Source of the DNA: CAILZL01 sp963791615
GTDB lineage: Bacteria; Pseudomonadota; Gammaproteobacteria; Steroidobacterales; Steroidobacteraceae
DNA: 64,000 nt
Assembly (NCBI GenBank): GCA_963791615.1
Contig: CAWBTE010000006.1
Location: 372,001 to 436,000 of the forward strand
Direction of reading: 5' to 3'
The position numbers were made by a program, and so were the translations under genes. Positions 45,989 through 55,890 of this stretch are shown piece by piece. The notes beneath the pieces were generated by a model. The model was given only the letters and a program-made list of their open reading frames with translations, was not told the origin of the DNA and searched no databases. The number at the start of each line of letters is the position of its first letter. Within the stretch, counting starts at the first letter, position 1.

Positions 45989-47284
45989 CTAATTCGTGGC
46001 GGCTTGCTGCCCGGGTCGCACCAGCAAGGTCATCACCACGGCGAGCAACAGCGCTGCCCCCATCAACACGTAGGAAGCACTGGGATTGCCGGTAGTAGCG
46101 TTGAGATAACCGACCACGTAGGAGCCGACGAATGAGCCCAGCGCACCCATGCTGTTGATGAGCGCCATCGCACCGCCAGCGACGTTCTTCGGCAGCATCT
46201 CGCTGATCATCGCGAAGAACGGACCGTAAGGCGCATACATCGCGCCACCGGCAATCACCAGCAGCGTGAACGACAGCCAGAAGTTCGAAGCACCGAGCAG
46301 ATACGAACCGTAGAACGCCAGTGCGCCGATCAGCAGCGAAGGCCAGATGAACGCCTTGCGGTTAAGCAGCTTGTCCGAGAAATATGCGACGGTAAGCATG
46401 GTCACCACTGCCAGCAGATAGGGCACCGAGGACAGCCAGCCGGCTTCAATGAGACCCATGTTCGAGCCTTCCTTGAGGATCGATGGCAGCCACAGCACGA
46501 AGCCATACACGCCGATGCTCCAGCAGAAGTACTGCACACACAGCAGGATTACCTTGCGTGACTTGAAGGCTTCAGCGTAGTTCTTGACCGGCTTGATGCC
46601 GACCTGCTCTTTCGCCAGTGCGTTTTCAACCGCATCTTTTTCTGCATCCGTCAGCCAGCTCGCCTGGCGCGGTTTGTCGCGCACCAGCCACCACCAGAAT
46701 CCTGCCCAGATGATGGCGGGCGCGCCTTCGATAATAAACATCCAGCGCCAGCTCAAAGCTTCAACCAGGTAGCCGGACACCACTGACATCCACAGGATGG
46801 TGACGGGATTGCCGAGGATCAGGATGGTGTTGGCGCGCGAGCGTTCGCCGCGCGTGAACCAGTTGGCCAGAAAGATCAGCATCGCTGGCATCACCGCTGC
46901 TTCCACCACGCCGAGCAGGAAGCGGATGGCCAGCAGCCAGTTGGCGTTGCTGACGATGCCAGTAAGTGTGGCGCATGAGCCCCACAGGATCAGGCTCCAG
47001 AACACCAGCGTGCGTACACTTTTTCTTTGCGCGTAAATGGCCCCGGGGATCTGGAACGAAAAGTAACCGAGAAAAAATAGTGAGCCGATGAGGGCGTTCA
47101 GTTCCTTGCTGATATTGAGGTCGGCCGCCATGCCAGCCGCAGACGCGAAACCGTAGTTGGCCCGGTCCAGATAGGCGAGGCTGTACGTGATGAACACGAT
47201 CGGCATCAAGTACCACCAACGACGGCTGGCGAGTCTGGTTTGTTCCACGGTGTTTCCCACTGTTGTTATCTTTATTTCAATCAC
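45989..47284 (-). CDS. MFS transporter, sugar-acid type (ACS family)
   Basis: The 431-residue protein has twelve predicted helices and ACS-family features: RRWWYLMPIVFITYSLAYLDRANYGFA at the start (in two parts), RFLLGVVEAAVMPAM and WFTRGERSRAN. ACS carriers import hexuronates, galactonate or tartrate with protons. The frame begins at GTG 47284, overlapping the kinase stop (GTGATTGA). GTG 47248, after GGGAAACACC, is an alternative start closer to the family N-terminus. Operon order is kinase, carrier, dehydrogenase. Confidence 0.88.
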   Translation of the reverse strand: MIEIKITTVGNTVEQTRLASRRWWYLMPIVFITYSLAYLDRANYGFASAAGMAADLNISKELNALIGSLFFLGYFSFQIPGAIYAQRKSVRTLVFWSLILWGSCATLTGIVSNANWLLAIRFLLGVVEAAVMPAMLIFLANWFTRGERSRANTILILGNPVTILWMSVVSGYLVEALSWRWMFIIEGAPAIIWAGFWWWLVRDKPRQASWLTDAEKDAVENALAKEQVGIKPVKNYAEAFKSRKVILLCVQYFCWSIGVYGFVLWLPSILKEGSNMGLIEAGWLSSVPYLLAVVTMLTVAYFSDKLLNRKAFIWPSLLIGALAFYGSYLLGASNFWLSFTLLVIAGGAMYAPYGPFFAMISEMLPKNVAGGAMALINSMGALGSFVGSYVVGYLNATTGNPSASYVLMGAALLLAVVMTLLVRPGQQAATN

Positions 47285-48221
47285 GCTCTGCAGCGTCTAA
47301 TTGAGTTCGAGTGGGCAAGCCATCCATATCACCCACCACCTGGATTGCAAACGCACCGATCCGGTTGCCGCGTTTGACTGCTTCGTTTACGGACAGCCCT
47401 TCCAGCATCGCGCTGATCACGCCGACTGCAAAACCATCACCTGCACCGACGGTATCCACGACATTGTTCACCGGCACGCCCGGCACAATTGCTTCCGTTG
47501 TTGTATCACGGAAATAAGCACCCTGCGGACCGAGCTTGATGACTACCAGCTTCGCGCCTTGGTCGAGATAGAAACCGGCGATGTCATGCGGCTCGGACAG
47601 GCCGGTCAGGCGTCGACCTTCGGCGAGTCCAGGCAGTACCCAATCGGCCTTGGCCGCAAGGGCGTTGATGCGCTCCACCATGACGGATTCGGAAGGCCAC
47701 AGCGAGGGGCGCAGGTTGGGGTCGAAAGAGATGCTCCGGCCTGCTGCACGCATGAACTCCAGTGCATGCAGCGTGAAGTCCATAACGGTCTCCGACAAGG
47801 CCGGCGTAATGCCGGTCACGTGCATGTGGCGCGCCGCCAGAAAGTATTCGCGGTCAAAATCGACGGGCGACAAGTGGCTGGCTGCTGAGCCTTTGCGGAA
47901 ATATTCGACCCGCGGATCTGCGCCGTTCTCCGCCTTGGTCTTGAGCAAGAACCCGGTCGGGAAGCGTGGATCGGCAGCAACGCGACTACAGTCCACGTGC
48001 TCGTGCGCCAGCGTATTGCGGATAAATCGGCCGAATGAATCCTCACCGAGACGACTTACCCAACCGACTTTCAGACCCAGCCGCGCCAGACCGACCGACA
48101 CATTCGATTCCGCGCCGGCCATGCGTTTCACGAAATGGTCGATGCCGGCCAGATCGCCGGGCTGGTCGGCGACGAACATGGCCATGGCCTCGCCAAAAGT
48201 AACAACGTCCAACGAATGCAT
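47277..48221 (-). CDS. kdgK: PfkB-family 2-keto-3-deoxygluconate kinase
   Basis: The 314-residue PfkB/ribokinase-family kinase has the N-terminal substrate region VVTFGEAMAMF, GAESNVSVGLARLGL (PfkB signature 1) and DTVGAGDGFAVGVISA (signature 2 with the catalytic Asp). It reads most like KDG kinase, which makes 2-keto-3-deoxy-6-phosphogluconate from KDG. ATG 48221 follows GGGGGAGTTGT; the frame opens at 48239. It heads a minus-strand operon with the MFS carrier and the hydroxyacid dehydrogenase. The product would need a KDPG-type aldolase, which the DgoA-like enzyme at 51478 might supply. Confidence 0.82.
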   Translation of the reverse strand: MHSLDVVTFGEAMAMFVADQPGDLAGIDHFVKRMAGAESNVSVGLARLGLKVGWVSRLGEDSFGRFIRNTLAHEHVDCSRVAADPRFPTGFLLKTKAENGADPRVEYFRKGSAASHLSPVDFDREYFLAARHMHVTGITPALSETVMDFTLHALEFMRAAGRSISFDPNLRPSLWPSESVMVERINALAAKADWVLPGLAEGRRLTGLSEPHDIAGFYLDQGAKLVVIKLGPQGAYFRDTTTEAIVPGVPVNNVVDTVGAGDGFAVGVISAMLEGLSVNEAVKRGNRIGAFAIQVVGDMDGLPTRTQLDAAERD

Positions 48222-48540
48222 ACAACTCCCCCGTAACAAAAGTCATTAACACGGGTGCCACTATTGACTGCAGGGCACCGACCTCTTCCGGCTCATCGCA
48301 CAGCTTACCGCCTGAAACAGTCGGAACGAATAGAGCCGCGCACGCAAGATTAAAGCCAAATCGTACCCGTGGCTAAAAGTACCTCGGGCTGAGATGAAGC
48401 TCGCCAGCCGTGCGTCACTGGACTGGCTTCGGCGGGAAAGCGTGTTTATTCTTCCCATCCCCCGTTGAACCTTCTATTCTCCAGGGTCTAACAACGAACT
48501 ACGTCTCGGCGTCCTGCAGTGGGCGCACCCGGAGTAAGAC
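48222..48540. other. Divergent promoter region between kinase and RraA-type aldolase
   Basis: A gap of about 319 bases with no gene of its own. It should contain promoters for both sugar-acid operons. A CGGAGT ribosome-like site lies just before 48541. I did not find a clear operator palindrome. Confidence 0.4.
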
Positions 48541-49212
48541 ATGCTGAAAACCTTCAATGAATTCGACCGTCGCCCCGATCTGCTGAAGCGGTTCGACGAG
48601 CTGTTGCCGGTCTATTCGATCTCCTGCATCTTCGGCGATGTGATGTATCGCCAGAACATCATGCATTCGGCCATCAAGCCGGCTTTCAAGGCCAAGGCCG
48701 TGGGTCAGGCGATCACGGTCCAGCTCTCGGGCGGCGATCTGGTCGATCCGCTGCGGGCGCTCGAGATGGGTCAGCCCGGCGACATCATCGTTGTCGATGC
48801 CGGCGGTGACACCGAAGTGTCGGTATGCGGCGGGCTCATGGGCGGCCTGGCGAAGAACCGCGGCATCCGCGCCATGGTGGTCGATGGCGCCGGACGCGAC
48901 ATCGACGAACTCGAAGACATCAACTGGCCCATCTGGACGCGCGCCATCACGCCGCGCGGCACACACACGATGTTCTCGCAGCGCAAAGAGGAACTGTCGA
49001 TCAACGTCCCCATCAGCTGCGGTGGCGTGGTCGTCCGGCCGGGCGACTTCATCGTGGCGGACACCATCGGTATCGCCGTGGTGCCGCTGGACCGGGCCGA
49101 TGAATTTCTGACCCTCGCCAAGGAACAGGCGGAGCGTGAACAGGCTACCCGTGAATGGGTGGCGCAGGGCAAGACTATCGAAGATCTGCTGGCCAAGTTC
49201 GGCCGCATCTGA
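48541..49212 (+). CDS. RraA-family aldolase (4-hydroxy-4-methyl-2-oxoglutarate/CHA aldolase-like)
   Basis: The 223-residue protein has the RraA fold with the catalytic pair in VVDGAGRDIDEL (Arg then Asp), GGLMGGLAKNRG upstream for the pyruvate enolate pocket, and CGGVVVRPGDFIVADTIG near the end. Class II aldolases of this type cleave HMG or 4-carboxy-4-hydroxy-2-oxoadipate to pyruvate plus pyruvate or oxaloacetate. That is the final step of protocatechuate/gallate 4,5-cleavage, so this gene could complete the LigJ pathway 30 kb away. However, it begins a sugar-acid operon with an MFS carrier, DgoK and DgoA. Both roles remain possible. Confidence 0.82.
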   Translation: MLKTFNEFDRRPDLLKRFDELLPVYSISCIFGDVMYRQNIMHSAIKPAFKAKAVGQAITVQLSGGDLVDPLRALEMGQPGDIIVVDAGGDTEVSVCGGLMGGLAKNRGIRAMVVDGAGRDIDELEDINWPIWTRAITPRGTHTMFSQRKEELSINVPISCGGVVVRPGDFIVADTIGIAVVPLDRADEFLTLAKEQAEREQATREWVAQGKTIEDLLAKFGRI

Positions 49213-49272
49213 CATCGATCCCTTCGCTGACAGCCGGCCGAGCATTCTATAAATAAGATTAAGGGGGATAAA

Positions 49273-50577
49273 TTGCTTATCAAATCGGAAAAACTGAAGC
49301 GCATACAGCGGGTAGGCCTCACGCTGCTTATCATCGCCGGCCTGGTGAATTACCTGGATCGCAGTACGCTCTCGATAGCCAATTCATCCATCAGCGCCGA
49401 ACTGGGACTCAGTGCGACACAGATGGGTGCGCTCCTGTCGGCGTTCTCACTCGCCTATGCTTTTTCCCAGCTGCCGATCGGAATATTGCTGGACCGCTTT
49501 GGCGCCCGCCTTGTGCTGGGACTCGGCATGTTCATCTGGTCGGTCGCGCAGCTGGCCGGCGGGTTCGTGCAATCACTGCAGCAGTTCTTTGTCGCACGCG
49601 TTGTGCTGGGAATCGGCGAGGCGCCACAATTTCCGGCGGCCGCAAAGGTATTCAGCGAATGGTTCGCGGTGCACGAGCGTGGTCGTCCAACCGGCATTTC
49701 CACCGCGTCGAGCACGGTCGCACCGGCGCTTGCGCCGCCACTGCTGACGGCATTGATGCTGACTTTTGGCTGGCGCGGCATGTTCATTGTGATGGGTGCG
49801 ATTGGTATCGCCGCTTCCATCGGCTGGTATCTGCTGTATCGCGACCGTCGCGATGTGAGCCTCGAGCCTGCGGAGATTCAATATCTGACCGACAATGACG
49901 GCTCCTCGGGCGAGCAGCGTCAGGTGACGTTTGCGGAATGGCGCGGTCTGCTGAAGTCGCGTACGACATGGGGTCTGATTTTCGGCTTCATGGGCGTCAT
50001 CTACATGGTCTGGCTCTACCTGACCTGGTTGCCCGCCTATCTGCAACAAGAGCGTGGCCTGACCATCGCCAAGGCGGGATGGGTCGTTGCCATCCCCTAC
50101 CTGGCCGGCACACTGGGCATGGTGTCGAGCGGATTCATTGCGGACAAGTTGCTGGCGCGTGGCCTCTCGCGCATTGCCAGCCGCAAGTGGCCGATCTGCA
50201 CCGGCCTCATCTTCGCCGCGCTGTTCACTATTCCGGCCGCTTACACCTCCAGTACGACGATGGCGGTGGTGTACATTTCCCTGGCGATGTACTTCATCAA
50301 TCTGGCCAGCGGCGGCTCGTGGGCCCTCGTCACGGTGGCGGCGCCGAGTCGCCTGGTTGCGTCCCTCGGCAGCATGCAGAATTTCGGGGGCTACCTTGGC
50401 GGTTCAGCTGCGCCCCTTGTTACGGGTATCGTCGTCGACACCACCCATTCCTTCGTGAATGCCCTGCTGATCAGTGCTGCCATCTCGTTCGCAGGTGCAC
50501 TCGTCTATCTGTTTGTAATCAAGGATCCGATTCCGGATCCGGCTAAAAGCGCTGAACAGAGCGCTGGACGGAGCTGA
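49273..50577 (+). CDS. MFS transporter, galactonate/hexuronate type
   Basis: The 434-residue carrier has ACS-family features: VNYLDRSTLSIANSSISAELG, PIGILLDRFGARLVLG after helix 2 and GIGEAPQFPAAAKVF in helix 4. It starts at TTG 49273, four bases after GGGGGA, with no better ATG. It lies 60 bases after the RraA-type gene and one base before dgoK, so it is clearly part of the operon. D-galactonate or a related aldonate is the likely substrate by context. Confidence 0.88.
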   Translation: MLIKSEKLKRIQRVGLTLLIIAGLVNYLDRSTLSIANSSISAELGLSATQMGALLSAFSLAYAFSQLPIGILLDRFGARLVLGLGMFIWSVAQLAGGFVQSLQQFFVARVVLGIGEAPQFPAAAKVFSEWFAVHERGRPTGISTASSTVAPALAPPLLTALMLTFGWRGMFIVMGAIGIAASIGWYLLYRDRRDVSLEPAEIQYLTDNDGSSGEQRQVTFAEWRGLLKSRTTWGLIFGFMGVIYMVWLYLTWLPAYLQQERGLTIAKAGWVVAIPYLAGTLGMVSSGFIADKLLARGLSRIASRKWPICTGLIFAALFTIPAAYTSSTTMAVVYISLAMYFINLASGGSWALVTVAAPSRLVASLGSMQNFGGYLGGSAAPLVTGIVVDTTHSFVNALLISAAISFAGALVYLFVIKDPIPDPAKSAEQSAGRS

Positions 50578-50578
50578 C

Positions 50579-51475
50579 ATGGGTCAGCCGGTGCTGTTGG
50601 CGTGCGACTGGGGCACTACCAATCTGCGCGCGTGGACACTGGACGCCGGCGGCGAGGTGGTAACGGAGAGAGAGCTCTCCCTTGGTGTATCGACGCTGGC
50701 TCCGGGCGAGGCGGGCCGACGCTTCGAGCAGGAAGTTCGTCCCGCATTGGGCGCAGCAGGATTGCCGGCCATTCTGTGTGGCATGGTGGGCTCCAACCTC
50801 GGCTGGGCACTGGCTCCTTATGCCGACTGTCCTGCGGGTTTCGCGGATCTCGCGCGCGCTGCGCTCCAGGTTGCTCCTCAGGTGCGGATCATCCCCGGCC
50901 TGCGCTGTGCTGGACTGACCGGTGCGCCGGATGTCATGCGCGGTGAGGAAACGCAGGTACTGGGCTGGCTCGCACAACATCCTGACCGGCAACAAGGACG
51001 TCACCTGATCTGTCATCCGGGTACGCATGCCAAATGGGTGGTGGTGGAAAATGGCCGCATCGTCCGCTTCGTAACGGCCATGACTGGTGAAATGTTCGCC
51101 GTTCTCAACAAACATAGTGTTCTGAAGAGCGACGCGCCCGCGAACGACGACGCTGCCTTCGAAGCGGGGCTTGCGGCGGCGGGTGACGGTAACGCCTTGC
51201 TGGCACGTTTGTTCAGCGCCCGTTCGCGCGTGGCAGGGGGCGATGCCAAGGCGGAATCCACGCCAAGCTATGTTTCAGGCCTGCTCATTGGCTCGGAAGT
51301 CGCCAGCCTGCCATCGTTGTTGAATCATGGGAATACAACAGTGAATCTCCTCGGCGATGCCGCGCTGTGCAGTCGCTACCGACATGCGTTGGAGAAAAGG
51401 AATATCAAATCCGAAACCTTCGACGGCAAGTCAGCGGCGATCGCCGGCCTGCTCGCCCTGCACCGGATGAGCTGA
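50579..51475 (+). CDS. dgoK: 2-dehydro-3-deoxygalactonokinase
   Basis: The 298-residue kinase has a DgoK pattern: ACDWGTTNLRAW as phosphate-binding motif, GMVGSNLGW, ICHPGTHAKWV and MTGEMFAVL in the middle, and a late GDAALCSRYRHAL. The actin-fold sugar-acid kinase phosphorylates 2-keto-3-deoxygalactonate with ATP in the De Ley-Doudoroff route. It starts one base after the MFS stop and ends two bases before dgoA, so translation is likely coupled. The length is normal. Confidence 0.9.
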   Translation: MGQPVLLACDWGTTNLRAWTLDAGGEVVTERELSLGVSTLAPGEAGRRFEQEVRPALGAAGLPAILCGMVGSNLGWALAPYADCPAGFADLARAALQVAPQVRIIPGLRCAGLTGAPDVMRGEETQVLGWLAQHPDRQQGRHLICHPGTHAKWVVVENGRIVRFVTAMTGEMFAVLNKHSVLKSDAPANDDAAFEAGLAAAGDGNALLARLFSARSRVAGGDAKAESTPSYVSGLLIGSEVASLPSLLNHGNTTVNLLGDAALCSRYRHALEKRNIKSETFDGKSAAIAGLLALHRMS

Positions 51476-51477
51476 AC

Positions 51478-52116
51478 ATGAAACTTTATGATGCGCTGGC
51501 CGAATGCCCCATTGTCGCCATCGTCCGTGGTATCCGGCCCAGCGAGGTACTGGACCATGCCGAAACCCTGTTCGCCGCGGGCGTGCGCGGCATCGAAGTT
51601 CCTCTCAATTCGCCGCAACCGCTGGACAGCATCCGCCTGCTGGCGGAACACTGGGGTACACGAATGGTAGTGGGCGCGGGAACCGTGCTCGATGTTGGCA
51701 GCGTCGATGCGATAGCCAAGGCCGGTGGTGTGCTCATCATCTCGCCGAACACCAATCAGGCGGTCATCCGCCGTGCCGTTGAACTGGGATTGGACCCTGC
51801 GCCAGGATTTGCCACCGCCACCGAGGCATTCCAGGCGCTGGAAGCGGGCGCGCGGCATCTGAAGTTGTTTCCGGCCGTGACCTATGGCCCCGGGCACCTG
51901 AAGCAGCTGAAAGCCGTGTTGCCGGCCAGCGCCACCGTGTGGGCTGTTGGCGGTGCGGGCCCGGACAACATGGCCGATTGGTGGGCCGCTGGCGCGCGCG
52001 CGTTCGGACTCGGTGGCGAAATCTACAGAGCCGGTCAGAGCGTGGCTGACACCGCCGCCAAGGCAGCGCGCGCCGTGAGCGTGGCTCGCACGCTCACGGT
52101 ACGTCCTTCAGCCTGA
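51478..52116 (+). CDS. dgoA: 2-dehydro-3-deoxy-6-phosphogalactonate aldolase
   Basis: The 212-residue class I aldolase of the KDPG/KDPGal family has PIVAIVRGI at the start, GAGTVLDVGS, ISPNTNQAVI, GFATATEAFQA and the Schiff-base lysine in LKLFPA. It cleaves KDPGal to pyruvate and glyceraldehyde 3-phosphate, following DgoK. The frame continues 37 codons upstream into dgoK. ATG 51478, two bases after the dgoK stop, is right for the family. It is the last gene of the plus-strand operon. Confidence 0.9.
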   Translation: MKLYDALAECPIVAIVRGIRPSEVLDHAETLFAAGVRGIEVPLNSPQPLDSIRLLAEHWGTRMVVGAGTVLDVGSVDAIAKAGGVLIISPNTNQAVIRRAVELGLDPAPGFATATEAFQALEAGARHLKLFPAVTYGPGHLKQLKAVLPASATVWAVGGAGPDNMADWWAAGARAFGLGGEIYRAGQSVADTAAKAARAVSVARTLTVRPSA

Positions 52117-52124
52117 TCGCCCGA

Positions 52125-52535
52125 TCAGACGTTGTCGAACACGTAGACCTGGAAATTCTGGTCGAGCAGCGTATTGCCAATGCCGGGCCAGGCCTTGTCA
52201 TGATCCGCGGACTTGACCCAGGCCATGCGCAGTTCTTCGGTCTCGTAGGTCAGCTGGAAGCGGTAGTTGATGGCCTTCGGCAGCACCGGTCCCTGAATGT
52301 GCTTGCTGAGCTTCAGCATCTTCAGGTCGATGTAGCCCTTGTGCTTGGTGGCGATGGGCGCAAACACCTTGTGGAAATGATCGAGCATTTCCTTTTCGCG
52401 CTTGGGATCGACCGCCAGATCGCAGTAAAGCACGATCGATTTTTTGGGTTCTGCGGCAACAGCTGCGCCACCCGCAGCCACAGTCACTCCAGCAGCTGCA
52501 GCCACCTTCATCAAGTTTCGTCTACTTAGCTTCAT
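52125..52535 (-). CDS. Tat-exported antibiotic-biosynthesis-monooxygenase-like (ABM/Dabb) protein
   Basis: From ATG 52535 the protein is about 136 residues with a twin-arginine leader (MKLSRRNLMKVAAAAG, hydrophobic to AVAAEP), then a small ferredoxin-like alpha/beta domain: IVLYCDLAVDPKREKEMLDHFHKVFAPIA in two strands and a helix, RFQLTYETEEL and FQVYVFDNV. This is the ABM/dimeric alpha-beta-barrel shape. Such domains are cytosolic as a rule; an exported one is unusual and probably binds a small ligand. GGGGA seven bases before this ATG decides the start. It is downstream of the SMP-30 lactonase. Confidence 0.7.
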   Translation of the reverse strand: MKLSRRNLMKVAAAAGVTVAAGGAAVAAEPKKSIVLYCDLAVDPKREKEMLDHFHKVFAPIATKHKGYIDLKMLKLSKHIQGPVLPKAINYRFQLTYETEELRMAWVKSADHDKAWPGIGNTLLDQNFQVYVFDNV

Positions 52536-52663
52536 TTTCATTTCCCCAAGTGCGTTTGGTTTGCAGAATGCAGAGTCAAGTGCGGACGATTCTGGCCATG
52601 ACTGCATGCAACACTTACGGGATGGCACAGCGCCATCCCTCCCATTTCAAGTTGCAATCAATT

Positions 52664-53713
52664 TCAGCGATAGACCGGCAACTGGCCTGGAACCTTCAGC
52701 GACATCTTGTAGATACTGCTGGAGGCCGTGAAGTAGGCGGTCTTGGCGTCGGCACCGCCCCACGCCACATTGGCAGCCACTTCCGGCAGGATGATCTGGC
52801 CCAGTAATTCACCCTTCGGCGAATAAATACGGAAGCCCCCTTGGCCCGACGCCCACAGGTTGCCCAGTGAGTCGACCTTCACGCCATCAGGAACACCACC
52901 GCCTGACTCCTTGCTCACGTCGGCAATGAGCTGCCGATTGGTCAGAGTGCCATCGGGCCGGACATCATATTTGTAGAACGCGGACGGCTTCTCCGAGTTT
53001 GCAATGTAGAAGGTCTTGCCGTCCGGCGAGAAAGCCAATCCGTTCGGGCGCGACAGATCCGTGATCACCGTGGTCAGCTGGCCATCCTTGTAGCGGTACA
53101 CGCCATTGAACTTGAGACCGTGGCCGGGATCCTTGTCCAGATCCTTGTTGGGCGCACCCACCGGATCGAGGAAGCCGTAAGGTGGATCGGTGAAGTACAG
53201 CGCACCATCCGACGCATATACCAGGTCATTCGGGCTGTTCAGCTGTTGACCCTGATATTTTTCCAGGAACACCTTCACGTTCATCTTGTCGTCGAGCTGC
53301 ACGATGCGGCGCGCACCGTGCTGCGTCATCAACAGAGTGCCGTCCTTGTTCGCGACCATGCCGTTCGAACCGCGGTAAGTACCAGCAGGAATGCTCGCCA
53401 GACCACCAGACTTGTCGAGCATCAGCTTCAACTGCCCAGTGGCAGACAGGCTGTACATCTTGTTGCCCTGGAGGTCGCTGAACCAGAGCGCGCCTTTGTG
53501 CCAGAAGGGGCCTTCGGTAAACATGAAGCCGGTGGCAACCTTTTCAATCTTCACATCCGGCGCGATCACGGCATCGAGTGCCGGCGACTTGCGAAGAATC
53601 TTGGCCGTCGGCACGGGTTGGTTGACGGCCATCGGCTCCGCAGCCTGGGCGATCGCACTGAGGAGCAGCCCGGTAACCAGACCGAGCACGGTGTTGACTG
53701 CTGCAGATTTCAT
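52664..53713 (-). CDS. Exported SMP-30/gluconolactonase-family lactonase
   Basis: The 349-residue protein has a signal peptide to AQAAEP and an SMP-30 beta-propeller: FTEGPFWHKGALWFSD with the metal-ligand Glu, GSNGMVANKDG, SPNDLVYASDGALYFTDPPYG with Asn/Asp ligands, and RPNGLAFSPDGKTFYIANS. The family hydrolyses aldonolactones with Ca or Zn. A periplasmic gluconolactonase next to a PQQ sugar-type dehydrogenase makes sense: the dehydrogenase would form lactones that this enzyme opens to aldonates for the Dgo operon. It starts at ATG 53713 after GGGAGATACG. Confidence 0.86.
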   Translation of the reverse strand: MKSAAVNTVLGLVTGLLLSAIAQAAEPMAVNQPVPTAKILRKSPALDAVIAPDVKIEKVATGFMFTEGPFWHKGALWFSDLQGNKMYSLSATGQLKLMLDKSGGLASIPAGTYRGSNGMVANKDGTLLMTQHGARRIVQLDDKMNVKVFLEKYQGQQLNSPNDLVYASDGALYFTDPPYGFLDPVGAPNKDLDKDPGHGLKFNGVYRYKDGQLTTVITDLSRPNGLAFSPDGKTFYIANSEKPSAFYKYDVRPDGTLTNRQLIADVSKESGGGVPDGVKVDSLGNLWASGQGGFRIYSPKGELLGQIILPEVAANVAWGGADAKTAYFTASSSIYKMSLKVPGQLPVYR

Positions 53714-53759
53714 TGGAACGTATCTCCCACGTTAACTATCCAGAATTATCCGATCAAAA

Positions 53760-55890
53760 TTAGGGCAGTGCGAAAACGACATAGGTGGCCGTCGGTGCCT
53801 TGGCAGCTGCGCTGCCCGGCGCCGCCGTGGCGCCACCCCGTCGGCCAGGACTCGCCACGATCACGACATACTGCTTGCCCTTGGCTGCATAGACTGCCGG
53901 CGTAGCGGCGCCGTGACCTGGCAACTGCCCGGTCCACAGAATCTTTCCGGTGGCACTGTCGTAGGCGCGGAACTTCCGATCCATTTCCGAACCGCCGGTG
54001 AAGAGCACGCCGCTCGCGGTCAGAACCGAGCCGCCATGACTGTCGGAACCGGTATCCGTCAGCCCTTTTTCCGCCAGCTCCGTGTACTGCCCGAAAGGCA
54101 CGGTCCACAGATACTTGCCGGTATTCATGTCGATGGCATTGAGCGTACCCCACGGCATGCCGTAGGCGGGGTAGCCCTCCGGGTCATTGAAATAACGGTA
54201 ACCGGTAAACACATACTTGCTGGGGGGCGTGGCATTGACACGCTGTGGACCGGAGCCCGCAGGGTCTGCGCCGGTAGTCAGGTACGAGACCATGCGGGTC
54301 AGGTCGTCGGAGTCCAGCGCCGGAAAAGGCGGCATGGCGCCACGACCTTTCTGAATGACCGTTGTAATCTCTTCGGCCGACAGACGCTGCCCCACATCGA
54401 CGATGGAGGGAATAGCCGGCGGCGTGCCCGCTCTCGTGGCGCCGTGACACACCATGCATTGTTGCCGATAGGTCCGTTCGCCCTGCCCGGCACGGCGGAA
54501 AGTCGCCGAATCCGCAAGGCTGCCGAGAGATGCGACATTGTTGACGTTGGCATAGAGGATTCCCTTCTCGGGATCTGACGTCATGCCGCCCCACTCCACA
54601 CCGCCTTTCCAGCCCGGCATCACCATGGTCACCTTGTCGATGCTCAGTGGTGTGAACGGCTGATTGGTGCCGAGAAAGGTATCGAATTCCTTCTGCGCCC
54701 AGGCGCGCATTTCCGGTGTGCGATTGGTGACTTCATCGCGAGTCATGGTCAGTTTCGCAAGCGGCGCGGGCAACGTTGGCATGGGCTGCGTTGGTGCGGC
54801 CATCTCACCTGGCACGGTGCTGGCCGGAACTTTCATCTCGGTCAGTCGGAAACAGTGGTTCGCCGGTAACGCGATCGAAAATATAGACGAAGCCCCACTT
54901 GTTGGTGGCGGCGACCGCATCGACACGCTTGCCGTTGCTGTTTACAGTCAGAAGTATCGGCGGTGCGGAAAAATCCGAGTCCCAAAGATCATGACGGGTG
55001 GCCTGGAAGTGCCAGAGCTTCTTGCCGGTGTTGGCGTCGATCGCCACCACGCAGTTCGCATATAGATTGTCGCCGGGACGATCGACGCCGTAGAAATCGT
55101 CGGATGGTGATCCCGTGGCGATGAAGACAATGCCGCGATCAATATCGACAATGGAACCGGCCCAGGCGTTGGCGCCGCCGAAGGTGTTGCGAGCACCTTT
55201 GGGCCAAGTTTCGGCTCCCGGCTCGCCTTCCGCAGGGATGGTATGGAAGGACCAGCGCAGCTTGCCGGTCCGCACGTCATAGGCACGTTCATCGCCCGGC
55301 GATGAGGGTGGTGTTTCGGAGACGCGACCGCCGAGGATCAGCAGGTCCTTGTAGACCACCGCCGGTGATGTGGCGTGGTAGGCATTGCCTTCCGGAGCGC
55401 CGCGCAGGTTCGCTCGCAGATCGATGCGGCCTTGGTCGCCGAAGGTGGTGATGACCTTCCCGTCTGCGGGATTGATGGCATAGATGTAACTGGCCACCGC
55501 AGTAAACAGCCGGTTTTCCTTGCCGTCGCTCCACCAGGTCAAGCCGCGCACCGCGGCACCGGTGCCGATGCCCGAATCGAAAATCCACTTCTGCTTGCCG
55601 GTTGCCGCATCCAGCGCGATGACTTTCTGGCGCGCCGACGTCACGTACATGGTGCCGTCAATGATCAGCGGCGTGGTCTGAATTGAACCGGTGTCCGGGG
55701 TTTCGAACCGCCAGGCTTCCTTCAGACGTCCGACGTTGGATTTTGTGATCTGCCTGAGCGATGAAAAGTGTGTGCCGCCCGGATCGCCGCCATAGGAAAA
55801 CCAGTTGTCTCCCGCGGTCGGAGCGGATTGAGCGACGCACGTTACTGCCAGGGACACTAATGTCGTAAAACCCTGATATATGTTTTTCAC
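53760..55890 (-). pseudogene. PQQ-dependent quinohaemoprotein dehydrogenase, single frameshift near 54840
   Basis: A signal peptide is followed by PQQ propeller repeats (NVGRLKEAWRFETPDTG, ALDAATGKQKWIFDSG, ATNKWGFVYIFDRVTGEPLFP). The frame is then lost near 54840 and resumes as EMKVPASTVPGEM. A cytochrome c segment with QQCMVCHGATRAGTPP lies within the C-terminal half, before final blades (NAIDMNTGKYLWTVPFG, YDSATGKILW). The repaired length is about 700 residues. The family oxidises sugars or alcohols in the periplasm and passes electrons through the haem. The start is GTG 55890, overlapping the cupin stop (GTGA). One extra C at 54838-54848 explains the break. Confidence 0.85.

Noticed and set aside
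48541..49212. RraA (ribonuclease E inhibitor) as the function of the RraA-family gene
   Set aside because: The catalytic Arg-Asp pair of the aldolase subgroup and the sugar-acid operon context fit an aldolase; true RraA regulators are shorter.
52113..52128. Palindrome CTGATCG-CC-CGATCAG at convergent stops
   Set aside because: The loop is only two bases and there is no U-tract; it covers both stop codons and may be chance, so it is not called a terminator.
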